Of a stretch of DNA of 64,000 nucleotides, positions 34,378-43,390 are shown piece by piece. Within the stretch, counting starts at the first letter, position 1. Each line of letters begins with the position of its first letter. The notes below the pieces were generated by a model. That model was not told where the DNA came from. It worked only from the letters and a program-made list of their open reading frames with translations, and did not search any database. The stretch is taken from the NCBI GenBank assembly GCA_016721185.1, contig JADKIP010000012.1, forward strand, positions 663,542 to 727,541, read 5' to 3'. This DNA is from Candidatus Dechloromonas phosphorivorans. GTDB lineage: Bacteria; Pseudomonadota; Gammaproteobacteria; Burkholderiales; Rhodocyclaceae. A program made the position numbers and the translations under genes.

Positions 34378-34380
34378 GAT

Positions 34381-36141
34381 TTACTCCACGCCGCCGAGGT
34401 AGGCTTCGAGCACTTTGGGGTCGCGCTGGATTTCGGCCGGCAGGCCTTCGGCAATCTTCTTGCCAAATTCCATGACGACGACGCGGTCGGCGAGCTCCAT
34501 GACGAAATCCATGTCGTGTTCGACCAGCAGAATGCCCATGCCCTCGCTGCGCAGCTTGCCGAGCAGTTCGGCCAGCGCCTGTTTTTCCAGGTAACGCAGG
34601 CCGGCGGCGGGTTCGTCCAGCAACAGCAGGCAAGGGTCGGAACACAGCGCCCGGGCGATTTCGACAATGCGCTGCTGGCCGAGCGCCAGGCTGCCGGCTG
34701 GTTCGAACATCTGTTCGGCGAGGCCGACGCGCTCGATCTGGCGGGCGGCTTCGGCGAGCAGGCGATTTTCTTCGGCCCGGTCGAGGCGCAGCGCCGCAGC
34801 GACAATCCCTTTGCTGCCGCGCAAATGGCCGCCGATGGCGACGTTTTCCAGCACCGACATTTGGCCGAGCAGGCGCACGTGCTGGAAGGTTCGGCTCATG
34901 CCTTGGCGGGCAATGTCACGCGAAACCGTTGCTACGGTCGACTGCCCTAAAAAGGCAATTTTGCCTTCGCTGGCCGGGCTGAGGCCGGAGATGCAGTTGA
35001 ACATCGTGCTTTTGCCGGCGCCGTTCGGGCCGATCAGAGCCATCACTTCGCCGGCATTGACGGTTAATGAAAGGCCGTCATTGGCGACCAGACCGCCGAA
35101 ACGCTTGGTGACATCGTCGGCCTTGAGCAATAGCGTGCCGGCTGCGGTCGACGGCCGTTTTGGCAATATTTCGCCATGTGGGATGCTGTGTTTTATGGCC
35201 CGTACCGGCAGCAATTTAAGCAGCGCCGGCCACAAGCCATCGCGGGCGCGTTGCAGCACGATAATCATTGCGATGCCGAAGACGATGATCTCGAAATTGC
35301 CGCTCTGGCCGAGAATCTGCGGCAGCCAGTCCTGCAGCCATTGCTTGAGGATGGTGATCAGGCCGGCGCCCAGCACGGCGCCCCAGACGTGGCCGATGCC
35401 GCCGATGACGGCCATGAACAGGTATTCGATGCCCTGATTCAGCCCGAATGGTGTCGGGTTAACGAAGCGCTGGAGATGCGCGTAGAGCCAGCCGGAAACG
35501 CTGGCGAGCAGCGCGGCGATCAGGAAGATCACAATCTTGACCTGCGGCGTGTTAACGCCCATTGCCTCGGCCATCACCGTGCCGCCTTTGAGGGCGCGAA
35601 TGGCACGGCCCTGACGGGAGTCGAGCAGATTGCGCAGCGCCAGGATGGCGAGCAGGACGACGACCCAGATCAGGTAATAAAAGGAGCGGCTGGATTTCAA
35701 TTCGAGGCCGAACAGGGAAATGGTCGGAATACCGGAGATGCCGGTATGGCCGCCGAGAAATTCGAGATTGCCGAACAGAAAATAGAGGCTGATGCCCCAG
35801 GCAATGGTGCCGAGCGGCAAATAATGGCCGCCCATGCGCAGCGTGATGAAACCGAGAAAGAGCGCGACGGCGGCGGTGATCGCCAGCCCGATCAGCAGCG
35901 TCAGCCATGGCGAAACGCCGTGCACGGTGGTCAGGTAGGCCGTGGTGTAGGCGCCAAGACCGACGAATGCGGCCTGGCCGAAAGAGGTCAGGCCGCCGAC
36001 GCCGGTGAGCAAGACCAGGCCAACGGCGACGATGGCGTAAAGGCCGATGTAGTTGGCCAGCGTAATGGTGAATTCGGGCAGGACGAGCGGGCCGATGGCG
36101 AGCAGGCCGATGAAGATACCCAAAGGAAGATGGCGCATCAT
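34381..36141 (-). CDS. Fused LivM permease - LivG ATPase
   Basis: A 586-residue fusion. Residues 1 to about 320 are a LivM-type permease (ITLANYIGLYAIVAVGLVLLTGVGGLTSFGQAAFVGLGAY is the family hallmark). Residues about 340-586 are a LivG-type ATPase with Walker A GPNGAGKST, the signature region LALGQQRIVEIARAL and Walker B LLLLDEPAAGL. The linker is short. LivM-LivG fusions occur in several betaproteobacteria. The start overlaps livH by 4 nt. Confidence 0.92.
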   Translation of the reverse strand: MMRHLPLGIFIGLLAIGPLVLPEFTITLANYIGLYAIVAVGLVLLTGVGGLTSFGQAAFVGLGAYTTAYLTTVHGVSPWLTLLIGLAITAAVALFLGFITLRMGGHYLPLGTIAWGISLYFLFGNLEFLGGHTGISGIPTISLFGLELKSSRSFYYLIWVVVLLAILALRNLLDSRQGRAIRALKGGTVMAEAMGVNTPQVKIVIFLIAALLASVSGWLYAHLQRFVNPTPFGLNQGIEYLFMAVIGGIGHVWGAVLGAGLITILKQWLQDWLPQILGQSGNFEIIVFGIAMIIVLQRARDGLWPALLKLLPVRAIKHSIPHGEILPKRPSTAAGTLLLKADDVTKRFGGLVANDGLSLTVNAGEVMALIGPNGAGKSTMFNCISGLSPASEGKIAFLGQSTVATVSRDIARQGMSRTFQHVRLLGQMSVLENVAIGGHLRGSKGIVAAALRLDRAEENRLLAEAARQIERVGLAEQMFEPAGSLALGQQRIVEIARALCSDPCLLLLDEPAAGLRYLEKQALAELLGKLRSEGMGILLVEHDMDFVMELADRVVVMEFGKKIAEGLPAEIQRDPKVLEAYLGGVE

Positions 36142-37178
36142 TCTTCCTCCTCCTCGATATGTTTCGAGGTCAGCGAGCGCCAGAGCAGCACCGGGATGAT
36201 CAGCGTGAAGACGATGACTTCCTTGAAGGCGCTGGCGTAGAAGGAGGAATAGGATTCGAGCAGGCCGACGAGCAGGGCGCCGAGGGCGGCGACCGGGTAG
36301 GAGGCGAGGCCGCCGATGATGGCGCCGACGAAGCCCTTGAGGCCGATCAGGAAGCCGGAGTCGTAATAAATGGTGGTGATCGGCGCGATCAGGATGCCGG
36401 AGAAGGCGCCGATGGCGGCGGCCAGCGTGAAACAGAGCTTGCCGGCGAGGGCTGGCGGAATGCCCATCAGGCGGGCGCCGGTGCGGTTCATCGCGGTGGC
36501 GCGCAGGGCCTTGCCGTAAATGGTGCGTTCAAAGAAGAAATAGAGGCCGATGATCAGCAGGGCGGACGCGACGACGACGAGAATGGTCTGGCCTTGTAGT
36601 GGCGCGCCGGCCAGTTCAAAGCTGATTTCGGTGAAGGGTGGGGTGCGCGAACCTTCGGCGCCGAAAAACAGTAGACCGAGGCCGATCAGGGTGACATGGA
36701 CGGCGATCGAAACGATCAGCAGCACCAGCACCGAGGCGCTGGCCAGCGGTTGAAAGGCCACCCGGTAGATCATCGGGCCGAGGGGAATGACCAGCAGCAT
36801 CGCCACCACGGCCTGCGCCCACAGCGGCAACTGATCCGGCGGCATGGCAAACAGGCCGGCTGCGGCCAGTAGCGGCAAGCCGACGTTGAAGATGAGCAGC
36901 GGCGGCAGTTTGGCGAAACGTTTTTCACGCAGCAGGCGGTAGCCGTCAAGCACCGCCACCGTGCTGCCGAGCGCCAGCAGCAGCCAGATCGTGCCCGGCA
37001 CCTTGCCGGTTTGCAGCGAGGCCAGGGTCAGCGCGCCGTAGGCGACAAATTCCCCCTGCGGGATGAAGATGACGCGGGTGACGGCAAAGACCAGCACCAG
37101 CGCCAGGGCGAGCAAGGCGTAAATGGCACCGTTGGTGATGCCATCCTGGCCGAGAAGAAGGAGAATTTGAAGGTCCAT
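36138..37178 (-). CDS. livH: Branched-chain amino acid-type ABC transporter permease LivH
   Basis: A 346-residue polytopic permease (LLLGQDGITNGAIYALLALALVLVFAVTRVIFIPQGEFVAYGAL is typical LivH). It is about 40-50 residues longer than E. coli LivH, with the extra length in the region 55-100, which includes the segment RLLREKRFAKLPPLL. It would form the membrane channel with the LivM part of the fusion. The C-terminus ends in EEEEE. Confidence 0.9.
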   Translation of the reverse strand: MDLQILLLLGQDGITNGAIYALLALALVLVFAVTRVIFIPQGEFVAYGALTLASLQTGKVPGTIWLLLALGSTVAVLDGYRLLREKRFAKLPPLLIFNVGLPLLAAAGLFAMPPDQLPLWAQAVVAMLLVIPLGPMIYRVAFQPLASASVLVLLIVSIAVHVTLIGLGLLFFGAEGSRTPPFTEISFELAGAPLQGQTILVVVASALLIIGLYFFFERTIYGKALRATAMNRTGARLMGIPPALAGKLCFTLAAAIGAFSGILIAPITTIYYDSGFLIGLKGFVGAIIGGLASYPVAALGALLVGLLESYSSFYASAFKEVIVFTLIIPVLLWRSLTSKHIEEEEE

Positions 37179-37328
37179 GGGCTACCGGGAGCGGCTGTGT
37201 TCTTTTGAAAAGGGATGATTAATCTGCTTGGTCATTGCCGCCCTGGTGACGCCAGGCCAGTCCTGAGCCTGCCGAAGGGTGGCGCTGACGGCTAGATCAT
37301 TTGAGGGCTTGGGCGGTTGACCTAGGGA

Positions 37329-38468
37329 TTATTGAGTCAGCTTCCAGGTGCCTTTTTCAATGGTGACCATGACGCGGGCGCGCTGATCGAAACCCTGATG
37401 ATCGTTCGGCGTCACGTTGAAAATGCCGTGCGCCCCCGCCAGATTTTTGGTGTTTTCCAGTGCGTCGCGCAGCGCCCGGCGAAACTCCTTGGTGCCCGGC
37501 TGGGCTTTTTTCAGGGCTTGTGGAATGGCGTTCTGCAACAGCACTCCGGCATCCCAGGCGTGGCCGCCAAAGGAACTGACGCTGCCCTTGCCGTAGGCGG
37601 CTTCATATTTGGTGACATATTCCAGCGCTGATTTTTTCACCGGGTTGTCGTTCGGCAGTTGCGCCGCAACCACCATCGGGCCGACCGGCAGAAAACCGCC
37701 TTCAAGATCCTTGCCGCCGACGCGCAGGAAATCATTATTGGCGACGCCGTGCGTCTGGTAAACCAGCCCCTTGTAGCCTTTTTCCTTGAGGGCTTTCTGC
37801 GGCAACGCGGCCGGCGTGCCGGCGCCCCCGATCAGAACAGCTTCCGGCTTGGCGGCCATGATCTTGAGAATCTGCCCGGTGACCGAGGTGTCGTTACGCT
37901 GGAAGCGCTCGCTGGCAACAATCTTCAATTTGCGGGCTTCGGCGATCTTGGCGAACTCTTTGTACCAGCCTTCGCCGTAAGCGTCGGCAAAGCCGATGAA
38001 AGCGACGCTCTGAATGTTTTTGTCCGTCATGTGCTGGACCAGCGCGGTCGCCATGTGGGCGTCGTTCTGCGCTGTCTTGAAAACCCAATAGCGCTTGGCA
38101 TCCATCGGTTCGACGATGACGGCCGAGCCGGCCATCGAAATCAGCGGCGTTTCATTGTCGACCGCAACATCGATCATCGCCAGCGAGTTGGGGGCCGTGG
38201 TCGAACCAATAACGACATCGACCTTGTGTTCGCTGATCAGCTTCTTGATGTTTTTGGTGGCCGCTGTCGGGTCGGTCGCATCGTCGAGCACGATGTAATT
38301 GACCTTCTGGCCGCCGATGGTGGTCGGCAGCAAGGCAATCGTGTTCTTTTCCGGAATGCCCAGTGAAGCTGCCGGTCCCGTCGCTGAAAGGGATACGCCG
38401 ACATTGATGTCAGCCAGCACGGCGCTTGATGCCGCGGCGAGAAGGACAAGGCTTAGTTTCTTGAACAT
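37329..38468 (-). CDS. Periplasmic substrate-binding protein of the liv-type transporter (1)
   Basis: A 379-residue type I binding protein with signal peptide (MFKKLSLVLLAAASSAVLA) and the pattern INVGVSLSATGPAASLGIPEKN... GGAGTPAALPQKALKEKGYKG. It belongs to the group that in Rhodocyclales often serves aromatic acids or amides rather than Leu/Ile/Val; the ligand cannot be told from sequence. A close paralogue lies immediately upstream in the operon. Confidence 0.9.
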   Translation of the reverse strand: MFKKLSLVLLAAASSAVLADINVGVSLSATGPAASLGIPEKNTIALLPTTIGGQKVNYIVLDDATDPTAATKNIKKLISEHKVDVVIGSTTAPNSLAMIDVAVDNETPLISMAGSAVIVEPMDAKRYWVFKTAQNDAHMATALVQHMTDKNIQSVAFIGFADAYGEGWYKEFAKIAEARKLKIVASERFQRNDTSVTGQILKIMAAKPEAVLIGGAGTPAALPQKALKEKGYKGLVYQTHGVANNDFLRVGGKDLEGGFLPVGPMVVAAQLPNDNPVKKSALEYVTKYEAAYGKGSVSSFGGHAWDAGVLLQNAIPQALKKAQPGTKEFRRALRDALENTKNLAGAHGIFNVTPNDHQGFDQRARVMVTIEKGTWKLTQ

Positions 38469-38657
38469 GGATTAATCCCGAAATAAGAACCGCAAAAATG
38501 GAGTTTACCATGCGCTATTCCCGGCCAACCGCGCTGCCGCCGGGGTTGGGCGATAGTTCAGGGTGGGTTTTAAGCGAATGCTGCGGTCAACCTGCAAATG
38601 GGTCGAAATTCATGGGGCCGCGCGCTTGCCGGCCCCATCGAAACGCCTTGCCGCAGG

Positions 38658-39797
38658 TTAGCGGGCCAGCTTCCAGGTGCCTTGCTGAATCGTCACCATG
38701 ACGCGGGCGCGCTGGTCGAGGCCGAGGTGGTCGCTCGGGCTCATGTTGAAGACGCCATGTGACCCTGCAAGGTTAGCCGTGCCTTCCAGCGCATCACGCA
38801 GCGCCAGACGGAACTCCCGACTGCCGGGCTGCGCCTTTTTCAGCGCGACGGGGGCGGCATTGGCGAACAACATGCCGGCATCCCAGGCATAGCCGCCGAA
38901 GGCATTGACGCTGCCCTTGCCATGCACCGCTTCATATTTGCCGACGTACTCCAGCGCCGATTTCTTCACCGGGTTATCGGCCGGCAACTGAGCCGCAACC
39001 AGCATCGGGCCGCTCGGGAGCACGGTGCCTTCGCAATCCTTGCCGCAAACGCGCAGGAAATCATTATTGGCGACACCGTGCGTCTGATAAATGATCCCCT
39101 TGTAACCCTTTTCCTTGAGCGATTTCTGCGGCAGCGCGGCCGGCGTACCGGCGCCGCCGATCAAAATGGCATCGGGCTTGGCGGAGAGCACCTTCAAAAC
39201 CTGCCCGGTGACGGAAGTGTCGGTACGGTTAAAGCGCTCATTGGCGACCAGCTTGATCTTGCGCACTTCCGCCAGCTTGGAAAACTCTTTCCACCAGCCT
39301 TCGCCATAGGCATCCGAGAAGCCGATAAAGGCCACGGTAGTGACGTTATTGTTGGTCATGTGCTCGACGATGGCAGTCGACATCTGGGCGTCGTTCTGCG
39401 GTGTCTTGAAGACCCATTTGCGCTTCTCGTCCATCGGCTCGACGATGCGGGCAGCCGCGGCCATCGCAATCATCGGCGTTTCACCTTCAGCCGCCACGTC
39501 AATCATCGCCAGTGAATTGGGGGTGGTCGTCGAGCCAATAATCAGATCGACCTTGTTTTCGCTGATCAGCTTCTTGGCGTTTTTGACGGCGGTGGTGGTA
39601 TCGGACGCATCATCAAGCACGATGTAATTGACCTTCTGCCCGGCAATCGTTTTCGGCAGCAGGTCGATGGTGTTTTTTTCCGGAATGCCCAGCGAGGCGG
39701 CCGGCCCGGTGGCTGAGAGGGTGACGCCGATGTTGATGTCGGCCAGAGCGCCCACAGCAAAGGTCGAAAGTAACGTGGCAAGTAGTGTTTTTTTCAT
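38658..39797 (-). CDS. Periplasmic substrate-binding protein of the liv-type transporter (2)
   Basis: Same length (379) and about three-quarters identical to its neighbour by eye. It has a signal peptide (MKKTLLATLLSTFAVGALA). It differs at one notable spot: RVCGKDCEGTVLPSG here, against RVGGKDLEGGFLPVG in paralogue 1, giving two nearby Cys that could form a disulfide in the periplasm. Differences near the ligand loops suggest the two proteins deliver different ligands to one permease. It is the first gene of the liv operon. Confidence 0.9.
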   Translation of the reverse strand: MKKTLLATLLSTFAVGALADINIGVTLSATGPAASLGIPEKNTIDLLPKTIAGQKVNYIVLDDASDTTTAVKNAKKLISENKVDLIIGSTTTPNSLAMIDVAAEGETPMIAMAAAARIVEPMDEKRKWVFKTPQNDAQMSTAIVEHMTNNNVTTVAFIGFSDAYGEGWWKEFSKLAEVRKIKLVANERFNRTDTSVTGQVLKVLSAKPDAILIGGAGTPAALPQKSLKEKGYKGIIYQTHGVANNDFLRVCGKDCEGTVLPSGPMLVAAQLPADNPVKKSALEYVGKYEAVHGKGSVNAFGGYAWDAGMLFANAAPVALKKAQPGSREFRLALRDALEGTANLAGSHGVFNMSPSDHLGLDQRARVMVTIQQGTWKLAR

Positions 39798-39924
39798 TTT
39801 TTGTCTCCCTTAAGTGAATCAATTACGCAAGGTTCAAAACCCTATGCCCAACCCGGTTTTCTCGCAAGCCGCCCGGTCAAGCGCCCGTGATAAAGTTTCA
39901 TTTTTGGTCCACACAGGTTTTGCC

Positions 39925-40521
39925 ATGTTCTCTGGAATCATCGCGGCGGTTGGCCGCATCACTCACTTGACCACCCGCGAAGCCGGCTTTCGCTTGCATA
40001 TCGAAGCAGGAAAACTCGGCCTCGACGACGTTGCGTTGGGTGACTCGATCGCCTGCAACGGCGTTTGCCTGACGGTGGTGGCCACCGAAGGCAATCATTT
40101 CATGGTCGATGTCTCACCGGAAACGCTGTCCTGCACCGCCGGTCTTGATGGGCCTGGCGAAATCAACATGGAAAAAGCCATGCGTCTCTCCGACCGGCTC
40201 GGCGGCCACTTGGTTTCCGGCCATGTGGACGGTGTTGGTGAAGTGCTGCGTTTCGACCCGGTGGGCGATAACCGTCTGCTCGAAATCCTCGCTCCCAAAG
40301 CCATCGCCAAGTACATCGCACGCAAGGGTTCAGTCACGGTGAACGGCACAAGTTTGACGACCAATGAAGTCAGTGGCCAAGTCTTTACCATCAACCTGAT
40401 CCCCCACACGCTGGAGAACACGACCTTGAATCAGCTCAAACCGGGGAGCAAGGTGAATCTGGAAGTTGATCTGATTGCGCGCTATTGCGAACGGCTGTTG
40501 AGCGCTGAACGTGAGCTCTGA
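39925..40521 (+). CDS. ribE: Riboflavin synthase alpha chain
   Basis: A 198-residue enzyme with two lumazine-binding repeats that dismutates 6,7-dimethyl-8-ribityllumazine to riboflavin. MFSGIIAAVGRI (MFTGI motif) opens repeat 1, and the second repeat begins near residue 98 (HVDGVGEVLRFDP). GDSIACNGVCLTV is the conserved catalytic region. The frame extends upstream to 39814, but the family starts at ATG 39925. It is usually near ribD/ribBA; here it stands alone, between a liv operon and tmRNA. Confidence 0.94.
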   Translation: MFSGIIAAVGRITHLTTREAGFRLHIEAGKLGLDDVALGDSIACNGVCLTVVATEGNHFMVDVSPETLSCTAGLDGPGEINMEKAMRLSDRLGGHLVSGHVDGVGEVLRFDPVGDNRLLEILAPKAIAKYIARKGSVTVNGTSLTTNEVSGQVFTINLIPHTLENTTLNQLKPGSKVNLEVDLIARYCERLLSAEREL

Positions 40522-40714
40522 TCAGCTCGCGTTCGCGCTCATGTTGTTCTGGCCAGCAAACGTTAAAAATGCCTGGGGGCGGCCGTAGTTGTTCAGCCAC
40601 CGCCGGGCAATTGTCTTGATAACGGAAATTTTATCGTCAGGACACACTCCCCTTTGGGCAGGCAAAACCTGAGCGTGGCGTTACAAACAGTAACCATCTG
40701 ACTGGCCGCCGACC

Positions 40715-40743
40715 TTGTAAATCGCTCCCCCCGCCCCCATAAT
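40715..40743 (+). promoter_or_regulatory. Sigma-70 promoter of tmRNA
   Basis: TTGTAA at 40715-40720 and CATAAT at 40738-40743, with a 17-nt spacer. This places the start near 40750, at the 5' edge of the tmRNA acceptor piece. The rest of 40522-40714 shows no gene or strong structure. Confidence 0.65.
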
Positions 40744-40749
40744 CTCTGC

Positions 40750-41025
40750 ATGGTTGTAATTCCGACAATCTGGAGGCGTTCTGGACAGGGGTTCGATTCC
40801 CCTCACCTCCACCTAAGGGCATCACGGTGCTTTTAGATGGGGGTGCACTGGTTTCGACAGGGCGGGCAAAGGTGAGTAGGCAACTCGTCAGGCGATCGAC
40901 GTTAATGAAGCAAATCCATAATTGCCAATGATGAGCAATTCGCTATTGCCGCCTAAAAACGGTTAGCCGGGGCTGCTAGAGCCTTGTTACCAAAGATAGC
41001 CGGTGGGGACTTCGGTCCCCATCGT
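40750..41025 (+). ncRNA. ssrA: Two-piece (circularly permuted) tmRNA
   Basis: The acceptor piece comes first: T-arm GGGGTTCGATTCCCC then CACCTCC, discriminator A and CC at 40804-40813. After an intervening segment (40814-40838) the coding piece starts GGGGGTG (40839-40845), which pairs with CACCTCC to form the 7-bp acceptor stem. The tag frame GCC...TAA at 40924-40956 encodes ANDEQFAIAA, ending in the usual AIAA-type degron. A hairpin TGGGGAC-TTCG-GTCCCCA (41004-41021) lies at the end. With SmpB this RNA rescues stalled ribosomes. End points are approximate. Confidence 0.85.
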
Positions 41026-41075
41026 CAATTCTACTGACCGAAAATCCCGCGCACTGGCTTAACGCCATCCCCGAT

Positions 41076-41759
41076 TCAATCTTCCAGTCGAAAGAGCAGG
41101 GGAATGATGATTGTCGCCTCAACCGCTTCGTCACCGCGCTTGGCCGGCACAAAGCGCCATTGCGCCACGGCTTGACGGGCGGCTTCGTCGAGTCGCTCGA
41201 AATTACTGCTTTTTTCCAGGTTGACCGCAGCAGCGCGGCCATCCGGGCTGACGAGAACCCTGAGCAGCACTTTGCCTTCTTCACCCAGGCGGCGGGAAAC
41301 AGCCGGGTAGTTGGGGCGCGGGTTATGCAGATAGGCCGCCTCAAAGCGTGGCGGGCTGAATGTCGCAGGCGCCGGGTTGATAACTACAGGGGCGGTAGGC
41401 GTGGCTGGGGGTTGGGCAACAACCGGTGTTGGCGCGGTAAAAGCGGCGCTGGAGGCTGCCTGTTCCGGTGTCATGGCGATGACCGTGCGTGGCTTGGGGA
41501 CTGGGCGTTCCCGGCGCAAGCTGCTGGCTACTGGCGGCGGCGAGGGCGGGGCTTTTGCCGGCTCGACCACGGGCGCTGGGGCGGCTTGTTCCATTTTGAG
41601 CGTGGCGCTGAGCGGTGGCGTTGCCTTCAGCATGCCGCTGAGCATCCTCATTGGGTAAAACAGTATCGCTGCGTGCAAGGCAATCGCCAGTAACAGATAG
41701 GGAACGCTCCGCCGCCATTCGGGCATTTCTGGCGAGCGATGCAGGCGATCAATGGTCAT
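41076..41759 (-). CDS. Energy transducer TonB (1)
   Basis: A 227-residue TonB: N-terminal membrane anchor (SVPYLLLAIALHAAILFYP), a Pro-rich periplasmic spacer (residues about 50-130) and a C-terminal TonB domain (YLHNPRPNYPAVSRRLGEEGKVLLRVLVSPDG... AVAQWRFVPAKRGDE). It carries energy from ExbBD to outer-membrane receptors. It is divergent from a second TonB at 41948 and has no exbBD of its own next to it. Confidence 0.9.
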   Translation of the reverse strand: MTIDRLHRSPEMPEWRRSVPYLLLAIALHAAILFYPMRMLSGMLKATPPLSATLKMEQAAPAPVVEPAKAPPSPPPVASSLRRERPVPKPRTVIAMTPEQAASSAAFTAPTPVVAQPPATPTAPVVINPAPATFSPPRFEAAYLHNPRPNYPAVSRRLGEEGKVLLRVLVSPDGRAAAVNLEKSSNFERLDEAARQAVAQWRFVPAKRGDEAVEATIIIPLLFRLED

Positions 41760-41947
41760 TTCCCTATTTTACTTGCTCAAGCACGCAGCGCTTTTTTTGG
41801 GTGCTGGGCGAGCCGCCTGATTGTGCCGGCGAGGCTCATTTCAAGACCGTTCCACGCGAGGTGCGACGATTTGTCGCATCGGTAAAAGCGTCCCGGTAAT
41901 TTAGAATCCGACCTCGCAAATTATTGTTTTTAAAGAACTATTGATCT

Positions 41948-42643
41948 GTGTCAACATTAGGAAATGCTGTGACTTCGATTGCCTTGCCGCCACTGGATTG
42001 TTCCGAAACTCGCCCATCGTTGGGCGAGCGTCTGGGCAATGGTGCGGTTGTGGTGGCCTTGCATCTTTTGCTCGGTTACGCGGCGCTTTATCTCTCGGTC
42101 AAGAACGACCTGATCCAGTTGCCGCCAAGCATCAGCGTTCGTCTTCTGCCGATGATGGAAGAAAAGAAAGTCGAGCCGCCCAAACCCTTGCCGCCGCCCC
42201 CTAAACCCGTGCGTCGGCCGCAACCGGTGCAAGCTCAGCCAGTGCTGGCAGTGACGAGCAAAGAGCCCAGTCCGAGCAGTTTTGCGGTTGCCCCGCAGCC
42301 GCCAGCGCCCACGGTGCAGCCGATTGCCGCACCCCCGGCACCCCCCGCTCCGCCCGTTGCCGTCGTGGCAGCGCGATTTGATGCGGATTATCTGCATAAC
42401 CCCAAACCGGTTTATCCCGCGCTTTCTCGTCGAAATGCCGAGGAGGGCAAGGTTTTACTGAAAGTTCGCGTCAGTGCGCAGGGCACGGCACTTGATGTCG
42501 CTATTTCAAAATCCAGCACGTTCGCGCGGCTCGACAAGGCCGCAGCCGAGGCGGTTGCCCAATGGCGTTTTGTCCCGGCCAGGCGGGGCGATGAGCCTGT
42601 CGAATCTTCGGTGATTGTGCCGATCACTTTTGCACTTGAGTAA
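41948..42643 (+). CDS. Energy transducer TonB (2), first gene of a receptor operon
   Basis: A 231-residue TonB: anchor helix around 30-50 (NGAVVVALHLLLGYAALYLSV), a very Pro-rich spacer (PPKPLPPPPKPVRRPQPVQ) and a C-terminal domain (YLHNPKPVYPALSRRNAEEGKVLLKVRV). It is similar to TonB (1), so one probably arose by duplication. The only plausible starts are GTG codons (41948 or 41969); no strong ribosome site is seen. It is 12 nt from exbB. Confidence 0.88.
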   Translation: MSTLGNAVTSIALPPLDCSETRPSLGERLGNGAVVVALHLLLGYAALYLSVKNDLIQLPPSISVRLLPMMEEKKVEPPKPLPPPPKPVRRPQPVQAQPVLAVTSKEPSPSSFAVAPQPPAPTVQPIAAPPAPPAPPVAVVAARFDADYLHNPKPVYPALSRRNAEEGKVLLKVRVSAQGTALDVAISKSSTFARLDKAAAEAVAQWRFVPARRGDEPVESSVIVPITFALE

Positions 42644-42655
42644 GGAAAGCCACGC

Positions 42656-43390
42656 ATGGAATCGCAAATGGGCCTCGCCCACTTCTGGAACCAGGGAGAC
42701 CTGGTTACCCACACCACCGCCATTATTTTGGCCCTGTTATCGCTGGCTTCGTGGTCAGTCATCATCGGCAAAGTAATGTCGACGCTACGGGCATCGCGCT
42801 CACAGGAGCGTGCGCTGACCGGCTTCTGGAGCGCCAATTCACTGCCTGAGGCACTTGAATCGCTGCGCCGCGACGATCCATCCGGCATCTTCGCCGGCCT
42901 GGCGCTGACCAGCGCGCATGCCGCCCAGGCGCATCAGCAAAATGCCGCACGGGGAATCGGCGCCGGGGTCAATGCCAGCGAGTTTCTGACCCGTTCGATG
43001 CGTTCGCACATCGTCAATACGCAATCGCGGATCGAGCGCGGTCTTACTTTTCTCGCTTCTGTCGGGTCGACCGCACCCTTTATCGGCCTTTTCGGCACGG
43101 TCTGGGGGATTTATCACGCGCTGGTCGGACTTTCCGGCGCGACGCAGGTGGTGCTCGACAAGGTCGCCGGCCCGGTTGGCGAGGCGCTGATCATGACGGC
43201 GGCCGGTCTTTTCGTCGCGATTCCGGCGGTGCTGGCTTATAACGCCTTCACCCGGGCCAATCGGCTGGTTGCTGTCCAGCTCGATGGTTTCGCCCATGAC
43301 CTGCATGCCTATCTGACGACCGGCGTGCGCGTCGGCGGCAACGTCAATCTGGTCGATATCAGCGCCGCCCGCGCCAATCGGCAGGCTTGA
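42656..43390 (+). CDS. exbB: MotA/TolQ/ExbB proton channel protein
   Basis: A 244-residue ExbB: helix 1 at about 20-45 (TTAIILALLSLASWSVIIGKV), then a cytoplasmic loop, then LASVGSTAPFIGLFGTVWGIYHAL and PVGEALIMTAAGLFVAIPAVLAYNAF, the two conserved membrane segments that form the proton path with ExbD. AAGGAAAG precedes the ATG. It overlaps exbD by 4 nt. Confidence 0.93.
   Translation: MESQMGLAHFWNQGDLVTHTTAIILALLSLASWSVIIGKVMSTLRASRSQERALTGFWSANSLPEALESLRRDDPSGIFAGLALTSAHAAQAHQQNAARGIGAGVNASEFLTRSMRSHIVNTQSRIERGLTFLASVGSTAPFIGLFGTVWGIYHALVGLSGATQVVLDKVAGPVGEALIMTAAGLFVAIPAVLAYNAFTRANRLVAVQLDGFAHDLHAYLTTGVRVGGNVNLVDISAARANRQA

Noticed and set aside
35176..36240. 354-codon plus frame antisense to the liv permease genes
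   Set aside because: Acidic low-complexity translation typical of the complement of membrane-protein genes; the minus-strand genes are certain.
40637..40825. 62-codon minus frame over the tmRNA acceptor piece
   Set aside because: It overlaps the acceptor RNA and its promoter; typical false call on tmRNA.
41760..41947. Fur box between the two tonB genes
   Set aside because: The region is AT-rich near the forward tonB, but no sequence close to the 19-bp Fur consensus was found by eye.
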